Assembly (NCBI GenBank): GCA_026770025.1
Contig: JAMXDE010000020.1
Location: 806,001-870,000 of the forward strand
DNA: 64,000 nucleotides
Direction of reading: 5' to 3'
Source of the DNA: Craspedostauros australis
Taxonomy: Eukaryota > Bacillariophyta > Bacillariophyceae > Mastogloiales > Achnanthaceae
Shown here: positions 1 through 9,856 of the stretch, piece by piece
Numbering within the stretch: the stretch's first letter is position 1
Layout of the letters: every line of letters starts with the position of its first letter
The notes under the pieces: model-generated
The model's input: only the letters and a program-made list of their open reading frames with translations
Told to the model about the DNA's origin: nothing
The model's database searches: none
Position numbers and translations under genes: made by a program

Positions 1-1326
1 GTGTGAGATGTCGGCTGTGTCACCAGTCAGAATCGTCGTTGGTGTCTGACCATGCAGATCGTAGATTTGTAATGCAGTGTTGCTTCGGATCTCGGCGCAA
101 TACTCGAAGCAATAATCCCATAGGTATGCTGGCGTGTTTGTGGATGTCATGAGCCGGCGGTAGTGACGCCTGAGCTCACGAATTGTCGCTTCAGCCTTGT
201 TCTGATTGTGAATGTAGGCTTCGATTGGTCGGAGTGAGACCTGAGCCTTGAGAAGTTTCGCTCTGAAGTCGCCCTCGACAAGCTCTTTCGCATTATCTGG
301 TATCATGGTGTGTGGAATTCCGTAGTCTCTGAACAATTCGTCAAGTGTCTGTGCAGCTTCGCGTCGGGCTGCCATTGGGTACACTCGGACCCAATGAAAC
401 GGCGTACAATAGATCATGGCACACTTGTTTCCGCGTATGGACTTTGTCTTCGCGATCATCGTATCCGTGTACATCTTGGTGTTGAGGCGGCGATATCGAA
501 GTTGCATTGCATATGGAACCAAACGACGTGTCCCCGTTGTCGTGCTGAAGTCTCTGACAGCCAATTGTGTTGTGACGCCAAGCGTGCGCCGTGCTGCTTC
601 AATACCGATGCGCCATCTTGCCGCCAGCTGCTCTGGCGTAACCGTCCCCTTTCGATTGGAGGTACGTGCATGTTGAATGGAATGTATTTCGCGTTGACAT
701 GTAAGTGATGAAATGTGTTGCATCTGCTTTTCTGACTCAAGCTTGGTACGAATGGACGCCTCGTCGTCCCCTGTCGACAGCTGGGCTGGATCCCAATACT
801 GATCGGATGTCATATAGACGTGTACGCAATCATGGTCGGACCTAATTTCGTCCTGTGTAGGTTTGCGTATATGGAAGTATGAAACTGTACCATGTAGCTG
901 AAGAGGAATATGCAGATCGTAATGTGAATGAAGAATAGAATGTGAGTGTGCATGGCGCTCATCCTCCGGCAACATCGTGAGAGGTGTTTCATTGATTGTA
1001 ACGCCAGCCATGCGCAATTGGTGTGGACACAACAGCGGATGTTGTAAATTGTCGAAGTATAACGATTGAGGAAAGAAGAGAATGTAAGTCGTGTACGAGA
1101 TCGGATCATCATATGCAATTGCCGCTGTAACAATGGGTACGTTCTCGACGTCTCCCAATGTGTCCAAAAATGGTGATGTTGTGACAGTTTGTGAGGTACG
1201 ATGCACAATGTAAGCAGATGGTCCAAAAGCGCAAGTGTCAGCGTGTGAGTCCAGCTCAGCCCTGGATGTGTCAGGTGGAAGGGATTGGCTCGTCGCAGCT
1301 GTTCGGCGACGCCCTCCCGCCTCATG
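1..1326 (-). CDS. Copia-type retrotransposon pol: protease and integrase, cut by the window edge
   Basis: Reading the minus strand from 1326 to 1 gives an open frame of 442 codons without a stop, in the same frame as gag and directly after its TGA. The motif ELDSHADT about 24 codons in is the aspartic protease active site in the form seen in diatom copia elements. Further on come YTDTMIAKTKSIRGNKCAM and PDNAKE, and later NQNKAEATIREL, which match the D, D and E of a retroviral-type integrase. The order protease-integrase is that of Ty1/copia; reverse transcriptase and RNase H would lie outside the window. There is no good ATG at the start, so expression presumably depends on gag translation (readthrough), or the element is dead. 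The intact frame suggests a recent insertion. Confidence 0.85.
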
Positions 1327-2820
1327 TCAGGACTGGCTTTGTTGGTTTCGGCGCGTCACGAAAGCACCGATGCCGCTCCTTTGCTGCTGGTTGGTGGAGG
1401 CACCTCCCGAGGCAGCAGAAATCAATTGTGACACCTCCTCATTTCGCTGATTTGTGCTTTGACCCTGCGTGCTGACCACTGCGACTCCACGTCTCGCGTC
1501 ACGTTCCTGTCTTAATGCAATAGCACGAGCCCTTTGCGATGCTGACATTGCCGCCCACTCATCTCGATCGTAATATCTGTCTGTGACTTTCATATTCGCA
1601 TCATACTGTGGCTTGCTCTTGTCACCACCTCTTCCTCGACCACCTCTGCCACCCCGGCCTCTGCCTCCACCTGAGCGACGCCGGTACTTTGGACTATTGC
1701 CTTGTAGTCCTGCGATACGTCGGTTGACTGCAGTATCAGTGCGTTGGTCCAATGATTCCGACAAATAGTTGACTGTGTTGTGGAAGCTGGATCGAATTGA
1801 TGGTGTTGCACGTACGACTTCGCATGCTGCCTTGAGACGGTCATCCTTGATGCCGCGAGTGAGACGTCGCACTTTTGCCTCTTCGACTTGTGGTTCACCA
1901 CCTTGTGCGAGGTCCTCGAAGGCTGCATTTAGTCGTTGCGCATAAGTCTCGAACGTGAAGTTTCGTGCTTTTCCATCAAAGTAAGACTCTGCGATAATCT
2001 TGTCTGCTGACGCTTTCGTTCTCGCTTGGTAAGAGTCTCCACGATAGTGTTGCTCCAACGCCTGATGTCCTGCGCGTCCATTTTTGGATCGTTCGAATCC
2101 TTGCACCCAATTCCACGCTGGGCCTCCATGTGTCACAGCTCGGATCACTTGCCAAACTGCTGCATTGTCTGTCCTGTAGGTCAAGTCCACGTGTGGTGCT
2201 CGATCAATGAGTTCGTCCAATAATGTCGGCTCTCCAAATCCTTGTATCACAGGCGGAGATCTGTCTTCTGGTTTTGCCGAATCTGGCCGAATGACGTATG
2301 CCAAAGGCACGTCCCTGCTTCCAAGCGTATTCTCCAAATAGTTCTTGATGTCCTCCAATGTCTCCCTGACATTCTCGATCTTGGTAAGCAATTCTGGTAT
2401 TGGCAAAGGGTCCGCTTTCTTGATGCGTTTCTCTTCCTTGAACAAGCTCCACACACTCTTCAATCTTGATAGTGTGGCGTTCGAAGACGTGAAAGTCCGT
2501 TGAATGCGGCTGTAGTGAAATCGCAAATATCGAAGTTGTCGCAATCGCTGTTCGTAGACCCATCCAAAAGGCACTCCTGGATTCTTGATCATCGTCGGTA
2601 TTCCAGTATCTGGCTTTGAGGGTACGAATGATGGGTTCTGAATGTAGCCACTGCCTTGTCGAATTGTCTTGCATAAGCCTTGGATCTCGTCATCATCAAA
2701 GGCGAGCAGGTCGTCGAATGACGCAATCCCTTGCTCCTTCAACGCTTGACCCATTGCATCTTCTGGAAACAGTAGCACATTTCGAAGGTAGTTCTGTATC
2801 TCAGCTGCTGCTCCTGCCAT
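1327..2820 (-). CDS. Retrotransposon gag-like protein
   Basis: A 497-residue protein reading into the pol frame above. It resembles the gag of diatom copia elements: an N-terminal SAM-like or helical region (residues about 15-55, with LLAFDDDEIQGLC), a helical capsid-like middle (about 180-370) and a basic Arg/Gly-rich C-terminal stretch (RGRGGRGGRGRGG, around residue 395) that probably binds RNA. No CCHC zinc knuckle is visible, so the RGG box may replace it. The start ATG at 2820 follows a roughly 300-nt leader. The stop at 1327-1329 is TGA and the frame continues open into protease. Coat-forming function is inferred from position and composition. Confidence 0.75.
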   Translation of the reverse strand: MAGAAAEIQNYLRNVLLFPEDAMGQALKEQGIASFDDLLAFDDDEIQGLCKTIRQGSGYIQNPSFVPSKPDTGIPTMIKNPGVPFGWVYEQRLRQLRYLRFHYSRIQRTFTSSNATLSRLKSVWSLFKEEKRIKKADPLPIPELLTKIENVRETLEDIKNYLENTLGSRDVPLAYVIRPDSAKPEDRSPPVIQGFGEPTLLDELIDRAPHVDLTYRTDNAAVWQVIRAVTHGGPAWNWVQGFERSKNGRAGHQALEQHYRGDSYQARTKASADKIIAESYFDGKARNFTFETYAQRLNAAFEDLAQGGEPQVEEAKVRRLTRGIKDDRLKAACEVVRATPSIRSSFHNTVNYLSESLDQRTDTAVNRRIAGLQGNSPKYRRRSGGGRGRGGRGGRGRGGDKSKPQYDANMKVTDRYYDRDEWAAMSASQRARAIALRQERDARRGVAVVSTQGQSTNQRNEEVSQLISAASGGASTNQQQRSGIGAFVTRRNQQSQS

Positions 2821-3103
2821 GGTGGTTGTCTTTCATGCGTTGGTATACTCGTCTTGGTTGCTGTTGTTGTCTGTGTTGTAATCGTGTGTTAATCGTGCGA
2901 ATTGTAGTTTTTGTGAGAAAAGCGAATGCGTTCCGTGACGCTCAAAACAACAGATCAACAAACAAAGCGAAGGCAGATTAACACGCTGGAACACGGCGCG
3001 TCTGCAGTTAGTCTCATCACATCATGTCCATTTCCCCCAGCAGTCGTGCTACTGCGTGCCTGTTCCGTATACAGTGAAGTCGCGAAGCGGGAATTTTGAC
3101 CCA

Positions 3104-3121
3104 GGATCTGTACCACCACCA
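3104..3121 (-). other. Possible primer binding site of the retrotransposon
   Basis: On the minus strand the sequence directly after a possible LTR end (..GCCCA) begins TGGTGGTGGTACAGATCC. A start with TGG next to the LTR is what a tRNA primer site requires. The pairing tRNA was not identified, so this is position-based inference. Confidence 0.25.
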
Positions 3122-3532
3122 TGGGCAGCCGACTCAAGGAACGAACATGTCGATCACATGCTTGATGCGTCCATCATTGCCACTCAGTTTCGCATTTGCG
3201 ATAACACTGAGTTGATGTCTCTCTGGTGTTGATCGAAAACCACCAGCACATGGTAGTCAAAGGAGACACCGCACTATGCAGGCTGTGCCGGCCATGGCGG
3301 GATCTGCACATGTTGCAGCCCAGTATTATCGTAGCCTCCTCAGGCTGTTCCTCTATGTTGTTGCTCAGAAAGAGCGACGAGTCAATGATAAACCAAACTC
3401 TACTTGCGGGGAAAGGCATGGAATCGAAGGGAAACTGATTGATTATGAGCACAAGGCATGAGCCATTTACCCCTGACGTGGTCTCTACTGTGCTGCGTAC
3501 GATTCAGCCGCTGATGCCCTGTCTAACGCCCA
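3122..3532 (-). repeat. Possible 5' long terminal repeat
   Basis: The 5' LTR must lie to the right of gag on the minus strand. The plus-strand segment 3122-3532 starts TGGGC and ends GCCCA, giving a 5-bp inverted terminus that includes the canonical TG..CA. A shorter alternative ends in GCCCA at 3322. The partner LTR is outside the window, so neither the boundary nor the target-site duplication (ATTAA would be the flanking 5 bp at 3533-3537) can be confirmed. Confidence 0.3.
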
Positions 3533-4152
3533 ATTAACCGAAATAACGCTCGCGTCTCCTTGCGAGAATGGGAACTCAAACACATCTGCGAAGACCTGAG
3601 GAGGCAACTCTGTCAGAACACTGCCACCATAAAATCTCCCCACCAGGAGTCCATCATAGGAGCCCGATCAGTGAGTCGACCAACTGTTTGCAATCAAGAG
3701 TCTAATCAAATTTCTGGGATTTTGAAACTAATTGCATATACATAATCCTCGTAGTCTATTTACATATGCTGGACCCTTTCAGCTTGTACTTTGTTTCATT
3801 TTAAGTTTTATGGAGTGATCTATGTGTACATTGCAGTCGCGTTGATCCTACAGCAGAAAACTCGTCAGTTTCTGCCGAAGGTTCGATAGTGTTCTCATGT
3901 ATTTATCGTGAGGTGACCAGTCACGGACTTGCTTCGGAAGGTGCCGGTGGTTTGGTACGCGTTAATTACACGTTAGCATGTGGCGCATGATTCCACATTC
4001 TGCTCGTCACAAAACAGATGACACAAAACACATCACACAAAACACATCATCTCCATCATTTCGCAAAATCGCGCCACACTTTGGCTCCATTCACAACTGT
4101 CCTCGCCAATGCCCGGCACACTCGCCCTTTCGCTCAATGCACGTTCTCGTCA

Positions 4153-4192
<40 letters not shown>

Positions 4193-4321
4193 TGTTGTTG
4201 TTGTTGTCAACGAATGGTCCACCCATCATCGCATGCTCTCCTTTCGTCACTTCGTCCTCCACCTGTGCAGTTCATCACATCCATCTTGCAAGCAACACTA
4301 CTCTACAGCAACAACTGCATC
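3533..4321. other. Intergenic, between retrotransposon and DDE-like ORF
   Basis: No gene is recognised. It holds a small imperfect hairpin near 3853-3874 (CAGAAAAC..GTTTCTG), one copy of a 13-bp sequence (3771-3783) found again at 8352-8364, A/C-rich sequence around 4015-4090 and the trinucleotide repeat described below. The open frame extends upstream to an ATG at 4109, but that part translates as Ser and Cys runs from the repeat and is not counted as coding here. Confidence 0.5.
4154..4207. repeat. AGT then TTG trinucleotide microsatellite
   Basis: About thirteen AGT units are followed by about five TTG/TGT units. In the frame of the downstream ORF this would encode 13 serines and 5 cysteines, one reason to place the translation start after it. 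Confidence 0.85.
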
Positions 4322-7300
4322 ATGCCTTTCTCTACCACTGCCAAGGCCCTCTCCAAGGATGGCAACCCCTCCCCCAGTAAGAAACCTCGCGCTCACCCTG
4401 TGTCTGCTCCTCCTGTCGATTCGAAGGGTGACTTGCTACCTACTGCTGAACAACTGTTGCCTGACAAGCCGTCCGCTGCGTTGAGGAAGCCGAGCACCAT
4501 CACGCGAGTGATCGATGTGAAGCCGATGCATGCAGCGGATGGCAACCTCGTCCCGAACGGCATGCATGCGCACGCTCGTGAGCTGCACGTGTTCGTACAC
4601 ATCCTCGACAACAACGGAGGCGTCTACGACGACTCCCATGTCAGGGTGCGTTCGGAGGGACGAGGTGTCGGCGATGGTACGTTGGTGAGCGTTATCGTGA
4701 ACGCGCCAACTCCGGTTGAGCCTCTTGTTGCGGCTGATGTTGCACCACCGGTCAAGCCGACCCCACCAGGGAGGCTTCTCCGGCGCTGCAACACGGTAGC
4801 TGCTGGGGGGTACGCAGATCCCTCAAATGAGAGCGACAGCACGTATGTTGACGAAAAGGAGGAACAGACACGCGCCGGCAGGGGCGGGAGGGGCGGGAAG
4901 TTTGGGCATGATCCGGAGGAGGAGAGCTGGAGGCGCGATGCTATCGTTCGTGTGATGGCAGAGCTTGGATCTAACCTAGATCCAAAACTGTTGCGGTCAA
5001 TGCCGAAAAAAGGGTTCGTCCTCACAGGCAGACACAATCGAACCATCTGGAGTAACATCAAACAGATGTGGAGTGTCGTATCGTGTGCGCTTTGGACTGT
5101 CCTGCTTCCAGAAGAGGAGGTGCCAACTCGTCAGATGGAACAGGTGGTTGCATACGTGCGCGGTCAGGTTGAGCTTCCTCCGACAATGTTGGCATCTAAC
5201 CTGTACACCCTCTGCTTGCTCGGAGAAACTACATCATCCTGCACGGTGAGAGCTGCTTTGGCCATGTCTGCGCCTCATGCACTGTGTACTGCTATCTTGG
5301 ACAAGCACGCACATGGATTATCGGAGGAACAGAAGGCGCGCATGCTTCCCAAACGCGACATCATCACGCACAGCCAGGCCTGTACCTTGCGGGGTTACTA
5401 CGACATCTTGAGCAACGGCAAAGTCATCCCATCCCGAGTTCTCCAGTATCGCGTGCGTGCCTGTGATCTCTCTGGTGTGGTGTCCTTCCTCATGACCACT
5501 ACTACATACAAGGCGGGGCTGAGTCACACGGTACAGTATGGGGGGGTTGAATTCGAAAATGTCCCGGTGTTCGATCGAGGTGGCACGACCATCCGAGAAT
5601 TATTTGGCATGTACTCGTCCACTACAAACAGCCCAGTGGGAAGGCCCGCGTTCACCACCATTACTAACCTCCTCACACGCAAAAGCAAGATCAAGACGGG
5701 GCTTTCTTCCTTTGAGAGTTACTTCTGGATGGCAACCGAAAAACTGAAACACGCAATTTTGCGCCTTCTAGACCTACTGAAGGCTAAGTATGAAGCGAGC
5801 GGAGCGGAGAAAAACGATGCAGCTGTGGATGCCAATGACGGGATCTGCCACGACAACGATGACCCCCATGACGTCATCTCACCACATTTGCGCACAGCAG
5901 AGTCTCTGTTGCACGAACTCGAACTGCTTGTTGTGTTCGTCAAATGGGAATTCACCGCGTCACACATGCAGCTCGAGTGTGATGACCCCATGCATTCCGC
6001 CGCGTTCGCTCTCACCACCGAAAAGGAGAAGAAGAAGGGAACAACCAACCAACGCAAACCACGCACCAACAAGCACAAATGCAAGAAGAACACTGCTGTA
6101 ACAAAGGACAGTCCAACCATCACAATTGACATTTCTTCCGCCACCGCAAACCAACAACCACGCAAAGTATGCAACCATTGTGGAGCAGCAATGCGATTTG
6201 TGGATGATCATTTTGTCCCATTCGTCACATTGCTTAAGGACAACGAACTCGCAGAACACACGGACGAATTGCAATCAATGCTTGTGGCGGCGCCGGGATT
6301 CGCCAACGAAATTGTTAACTACATGGCTCACAAAGTGCGTGCCAAAGTGCAATTCCGACAAATCGCCTTTTATCAATCCGAACTCAATGATAAGCCTGAA
6401 AGAGCCTATGTGGTACTCGACCATAAGCAAAAAATTCTACCAACAGGCCAAGGCGAAGCCCAGCAAGAATATTGGGGGAAGAAGGGGATGTCACTGCTTG
6501 GGGCAATGGTCATCACGTGTCGCAATGACATTTTTACTTATCGGTTCATCGACATTGTGGTCGATGAAAGACCAACACAAGACACACTTCAAGTTGGTGG
6601 ACTGCTGGAGATTGTGCAAAAAAAGGTCAAAGACATTCTCCCATCCGTGACTGAAATCATCTTACAGAGCGATAACGCGTGTTGTTTTGCCAGTCACGAG
6701 CACATCGCGCTCATCACGTCCAAACTCAACAAGAACCTCAGGCAACGAAACGCGGCCAAAATCATCGCGTGGATCTACACAGAGGCCCAAACTGGTAAGA
6801 GCATGCTGGACACCCACTTCGCGTACATCACCCGTGTACTGCGAAAATACGTGCAAAGCGGACGTGACATCAAGACCCCGCTCCAACTCTTCCACGCACT
6901 GGTAGCCGGTGACATCGCGGGAACAACAACAGTACTTGCCAACGCGGCGCTCCTGGAAGGCAACATCACGATGTTGCCAGGTGCACCAAAACGACGATTC
7001 CGCGCATCTGAACAACAGGTACGTATGACTCACGAGGTGAAGTACGACGATGACCAGGCGCGGTTGGTGGCTGCATCTGGCATCACCGAAGACGTCGTGG
7101 TGAAGAGCACCGAATGGGAGGGCTGGAGTATCAACGAGTTGGGTGTTGTCGAGGACGATTCGCACATGTCCGAGAAGCTGCCGATCACGTCCGAATCATT
7201 CAGGAAGACGGACAAGACGCGAAAACTCGGGCGCACAGCGGCAGAGAGCAAGGCGCTGGTGTTCGGCAAGGCCATCCAAGACGGACAACAACACCTGCCA

Positions 7301-7843
7301 TCCGATCACACCACGGCACTACAAGACCAGACCGCGGAAACAGAACACCCACCACTCGCAGTACAAGGATGGGCAAGCAAAACAACGCGCAAACCCGCGG
7401 AACTACCAGACTACGTTGTGGCAAAATTGAAGGACATCTGTGAAGCGTCCGCGAAGGACCCGAAAAACAGACCGTCCGAACATGAAGTACACGAGAAACT
7501 GATGAAGAACGAAAAAACGAAAACTGACTGGTACGTCCAACTGCACGCAAATCCCATGCGCGTAAAAGCGTCGCTGTTTGCCGCGTACAGTGCCAAACAA
7601 CGCAAACAAAAGAAGGAGGCTGCTCTCATCAAGACAGCAACCAACACAACAAGCAAAGCAACAGCAACATCCAGAATCGTGGCGACCAACAATGAATCAG
7701 CTGGAACAGAGGAGGAACAGAGGGAAGCGGAGTTGCAGAGAGAGGAAGAGCAACTGGACCATCAGATGTGGTGTGATGCTCACACCATGAAGGCGAACAG
7801 AGAAAGTGAGGCTGTGTTGGGTGATGAGACCGAAACTCCGTGA
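4322..7843 (+). CDS. DDE-like transposase candidate
   Basis: An intronless ORF of 1173 residues from the chosen ATG (MPFSTTAKAL); an in-frame ATG at 4109 lies before a Ser/Cys microsatellite run. Residues 690-850 show an RNase H-fold order: a strand ending in D700 (YVVLDHKQKIL), strands MSLLGAMVITC and FTYRFIDIVV, a helix, a strand ending in D784 (ILQSDNACCF), then TEAQTGKSMLDTHFAY with E821, D830 and H832. The SDNA and TE-Q-GK..D-HFA motifs recall uncharacterised transposon-like proteins of oomycetes and brown algae that I remember. A half zinc-finger motif CNHCG precedes the core. The N-terminal 300 residues are low complexity; the C-terminus is Lys/Glu-rich. No terminal inverted repeats were found. 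Catalysis is inferred from motif order only; it may be a domesticated host gene. Confidence 0.6.
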   Translation: MPFSTTAKALSKDGNPSPSKKPRAHPVSAPPVDSKGDLLPTAEQLLPDKPSAALRKPSTITRVIDVKPMHAADGNLVPNGMHAHARELHVFVHILDNNGGVYDDSHVRVRSEGRGVGDGTLVSVIVNAPTPVEPLVAADVAPPVKPTPPGRLLRRCNTVAAGGYADPSNESDSTYVDEKEEQTRAGRGGRGGKFGHDPEEESWRRDAIVRVMAELGSNLDPKLLRSMPKKGFVLTGRHNRTIWSNIKQMWSVVSCALWTVLLPEEEVPTRQMEQVVAYVRGQVELPPTMLASNLYTLCLLGETTSSCTVRAALAMSAPHALCTAILDKHAHGLSEEQKARMLPKRDIITHSQACTLRGYYDILSNGKVIPSRVLQYRVRACDLSGVVSFLMTTTTYKAGLSHTVQYGGVEFENVPVFDRGGTTIRELFGMYSSTTNSPVGRPAFTTITNLLTRKSKIKTGLSSFESYFWMATEKLKHAILRLLDLLKAKYEASGAEKNDAAVDANDGICHDNDDPHDVISPHLRTAESLLHELELLVVFVKWEFTASHMQLECDDPMHSAAFALTTEKEKKKGTTNQRKPRTNKHKCKKNTAVTKDSPTITIDISSATANQQPRKVCNHCGAAMRFVDDHFVPFVTLLKDNELAEHTDELQSMLVAAPGFANEIVNYMAHKVRAKVQFRQIAFYQSELNDKPERAYVVLDHKQKILPTGQGEAQQEYWGKKGMSLLGAMVITCRNDIFTYRFIDIVVDERPTQDTLQVGGLLEIVQKKVKDILPSVTEIILQSDNACCFASHEHIALITSKLNKNLRQRNAAKIIAWIYTEAQTGKSMLDTHFAYITRVLRKYVQSGRDIKTPLQLFHALVAGDIAGTTTVLANAALLEGNITMLPGAPKRRFRASEQQVRMTHEVKYDDDQARLVAASGITEDVVVKSTEWEGWSINELGVVEDDSHMSEKLPITSESFRKTDKTRKLGRTAAESKALVFGKAIQDGQQHLPSDHTTALQDQTAETEHPPLAVQGWASKTTRKPAELPDYVVAKLKDICEASAKDPKNRPSEHEVHEKLMKNEKTKTDWYVQLHANPMRVKASLFAAYSAKQRKQKKEAALIKTATNTTSKATATSRIVATNNESAGTEEEQREAELQREEEQLDHQMWCDAHTMKANRESEAVLGDETETP

Positions 7844-9856
7844 TGGGAGTGCATCACCGCGATAACACTAGTTGTGGAGTTTTGTGGGCGACAGATCATG
7901 CTACTATAACGAGTCTAGAGGCCACCCCAAAACCATCCAAACATCTGCTTATCATGCTATATCTCAACAACACATCGTTTGCAATTAAATCTAAACATTG
8001 CATTCAGACGCCTGACTATAGGTTATACAGAATATCAAAGTTAAATTGACATAGAAATTGTTTTTATTGTCATGTTTGACCACCACACAGTTGTGTGGTG
8101 AATTCGAAAAATTCTGGATGGCACAATGTTGCCCTCCCCTCAGCACCCATGATCATCATCATCATCGTTGTATTTCTTCAAACTGCGCACCACAATGGCT
8201 CTGTATGCTCCCCAGCTATCCACTCCATGAAGGACAGAACATTTCTGCCACATTGCACACCCCAAAGTGTCGATACACTGAAAAAGAGCGATTTCAAAAA
8301 ACGAAGTGCAAGCTGGATGCAGTATGGATACGGATCCATATCTCATCCACAGGACCCTTTCAGCCCCTCCACGTGATCCTCGTGCATTCCCACACTACCT
8401 GGCGACATGCTGATGCATCCAGACTGGGCTGGGTGTGGAGGGTTCCGATGGTGCGCCTCCATTTGGTGATGGCCCTGTTGGTTTTGGGTGCCCCACCAAA
8501 AATGACAGGTCTGCACTCATTCCATGCTGCAGCCTCTTCCAGACCGTTGCAGCAGCTCGAACTTCGCGACGTGCATCTTCAGATGATGTCGCACGGACCT
8601 TGTATGGGTGACTTGGCGATTGGGCAGCTTGATGATGCTGCCCCCTCACTGCCAAAGTCACATGGCAGGTTCGCCACGATCCGCCCAACAAAACTCTTGC
8701 CCTCCACCTTTTCCTCCGCGCGGACACCTTCCCGGTCCCTCCCGAGCCTCAAACTTCGTGGGGACCTTGATGGTGACCTCCTGGATGTGTGTTGCCCATT
8801 TGTAGGCGTTGGTGTGGCCTGAGCATGGAATGCACAGGCTACATCCAACGAGCCAATCTGCCGCCATTTTGAGACGTTTGCGCGGAGGCCTGCGGCGGCC
8901 CCAAATCAACCGCTCTCGCAGCCTCCGCTCGTCCACCCACCAAGGGTTGCATGGCGGTGACGTCCATGTGCTTGGATTTGTCATTGGGCCGCTGGTTGGT
9001 GCGGCGCTGACAATGCCGTTGGGTGGCCATTGTGATGTTTTTTTGGTGTTCCGCCATTGTCATCTTCTTGTGTCAGGTTTGGCGCTCTCGGCCAGTCGGG
9101 CATCCTGGGGGCTGAGGTAAATGTCAAACATTGCAACGCACGTACGAAAAATGCATGACACAAAACACTTCGAGAGTACCAACCTCACTCAACCATTCCA
9201 CCACAACAAGGCATTGGTGAGAACCTATCACATCGTGCTGTGATTGGTGGTTCATGACGCAGCAGCCAGTTTGCTGACGTCGACGACGGATTGGACACGC
9301 ACAGAGTAGATTGGACGTAAACGCGCACCCGCCGCTTCTCCCAGAACTCTACAACTAGCGCTATCGTGGACAGGGTGTTGGATGCTCTGATCGGAACGCC
9401 TGAAAAAGAGACTAAACAATTCAAAATGGGAACAACCTTGCTGAAACAAAGAACAGCAACGCGTTAACTTGGATCGATGTAGTCGTAGCCAAAAGGCTGA
9501 AACCCGAAGGAGATGGACGAATGTGCAAATCCATCGATCCATAAAAGGTAAAAATAGGAGGACCCGGAAATCGTAAATGGGTCAGTATATGTTTTAGATC
9601 TACTAGGATTATGAATATGAGCTTAGTTTTTAAATCCGGGAAAAAAATATGGAATGTTGATTGCAAACAGTTGGTCGACTCGCTGATCGGGCTCATAGTA
9701 GAATCAGGAGGAGCAAAGCAGAGATCGTTTTGAACTCACAATCAACATCATCAACATCAACATCGACGCCATCTCAGCGCCACAGAGGCACAAGTGCAGG
9801 CGCAAGTGCGACGCCAGAAAGAAATACAAATATTGCATCCCTAGCAGACAGGCACA
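7844..9856. other. Intergenic, about 2 kb, with an unresolved segment
   Basis: 7850-8350 is AT-richer and shows nothing. 8350-9120 is open in several frames on both strands (for example 110 and 108 codons on the minus strand, and part of a 254-codon plus frame), with Arg/Pro/Gly-rich translations that fit no family I know; it may be an old mobile-element remnant. 9120-9856 is the presumed upstream region of the TPM-RING gene, with an AT-rich patch at 9541-9660. Confidence 0.4.

Noticed and set aside
8058..8822. 254-codon plus-strand ORF
   Set aside because: His/Leu/Pro-rich translation with no family, overlapping several open minus frames; described as unresolved sequence and not as a gene.
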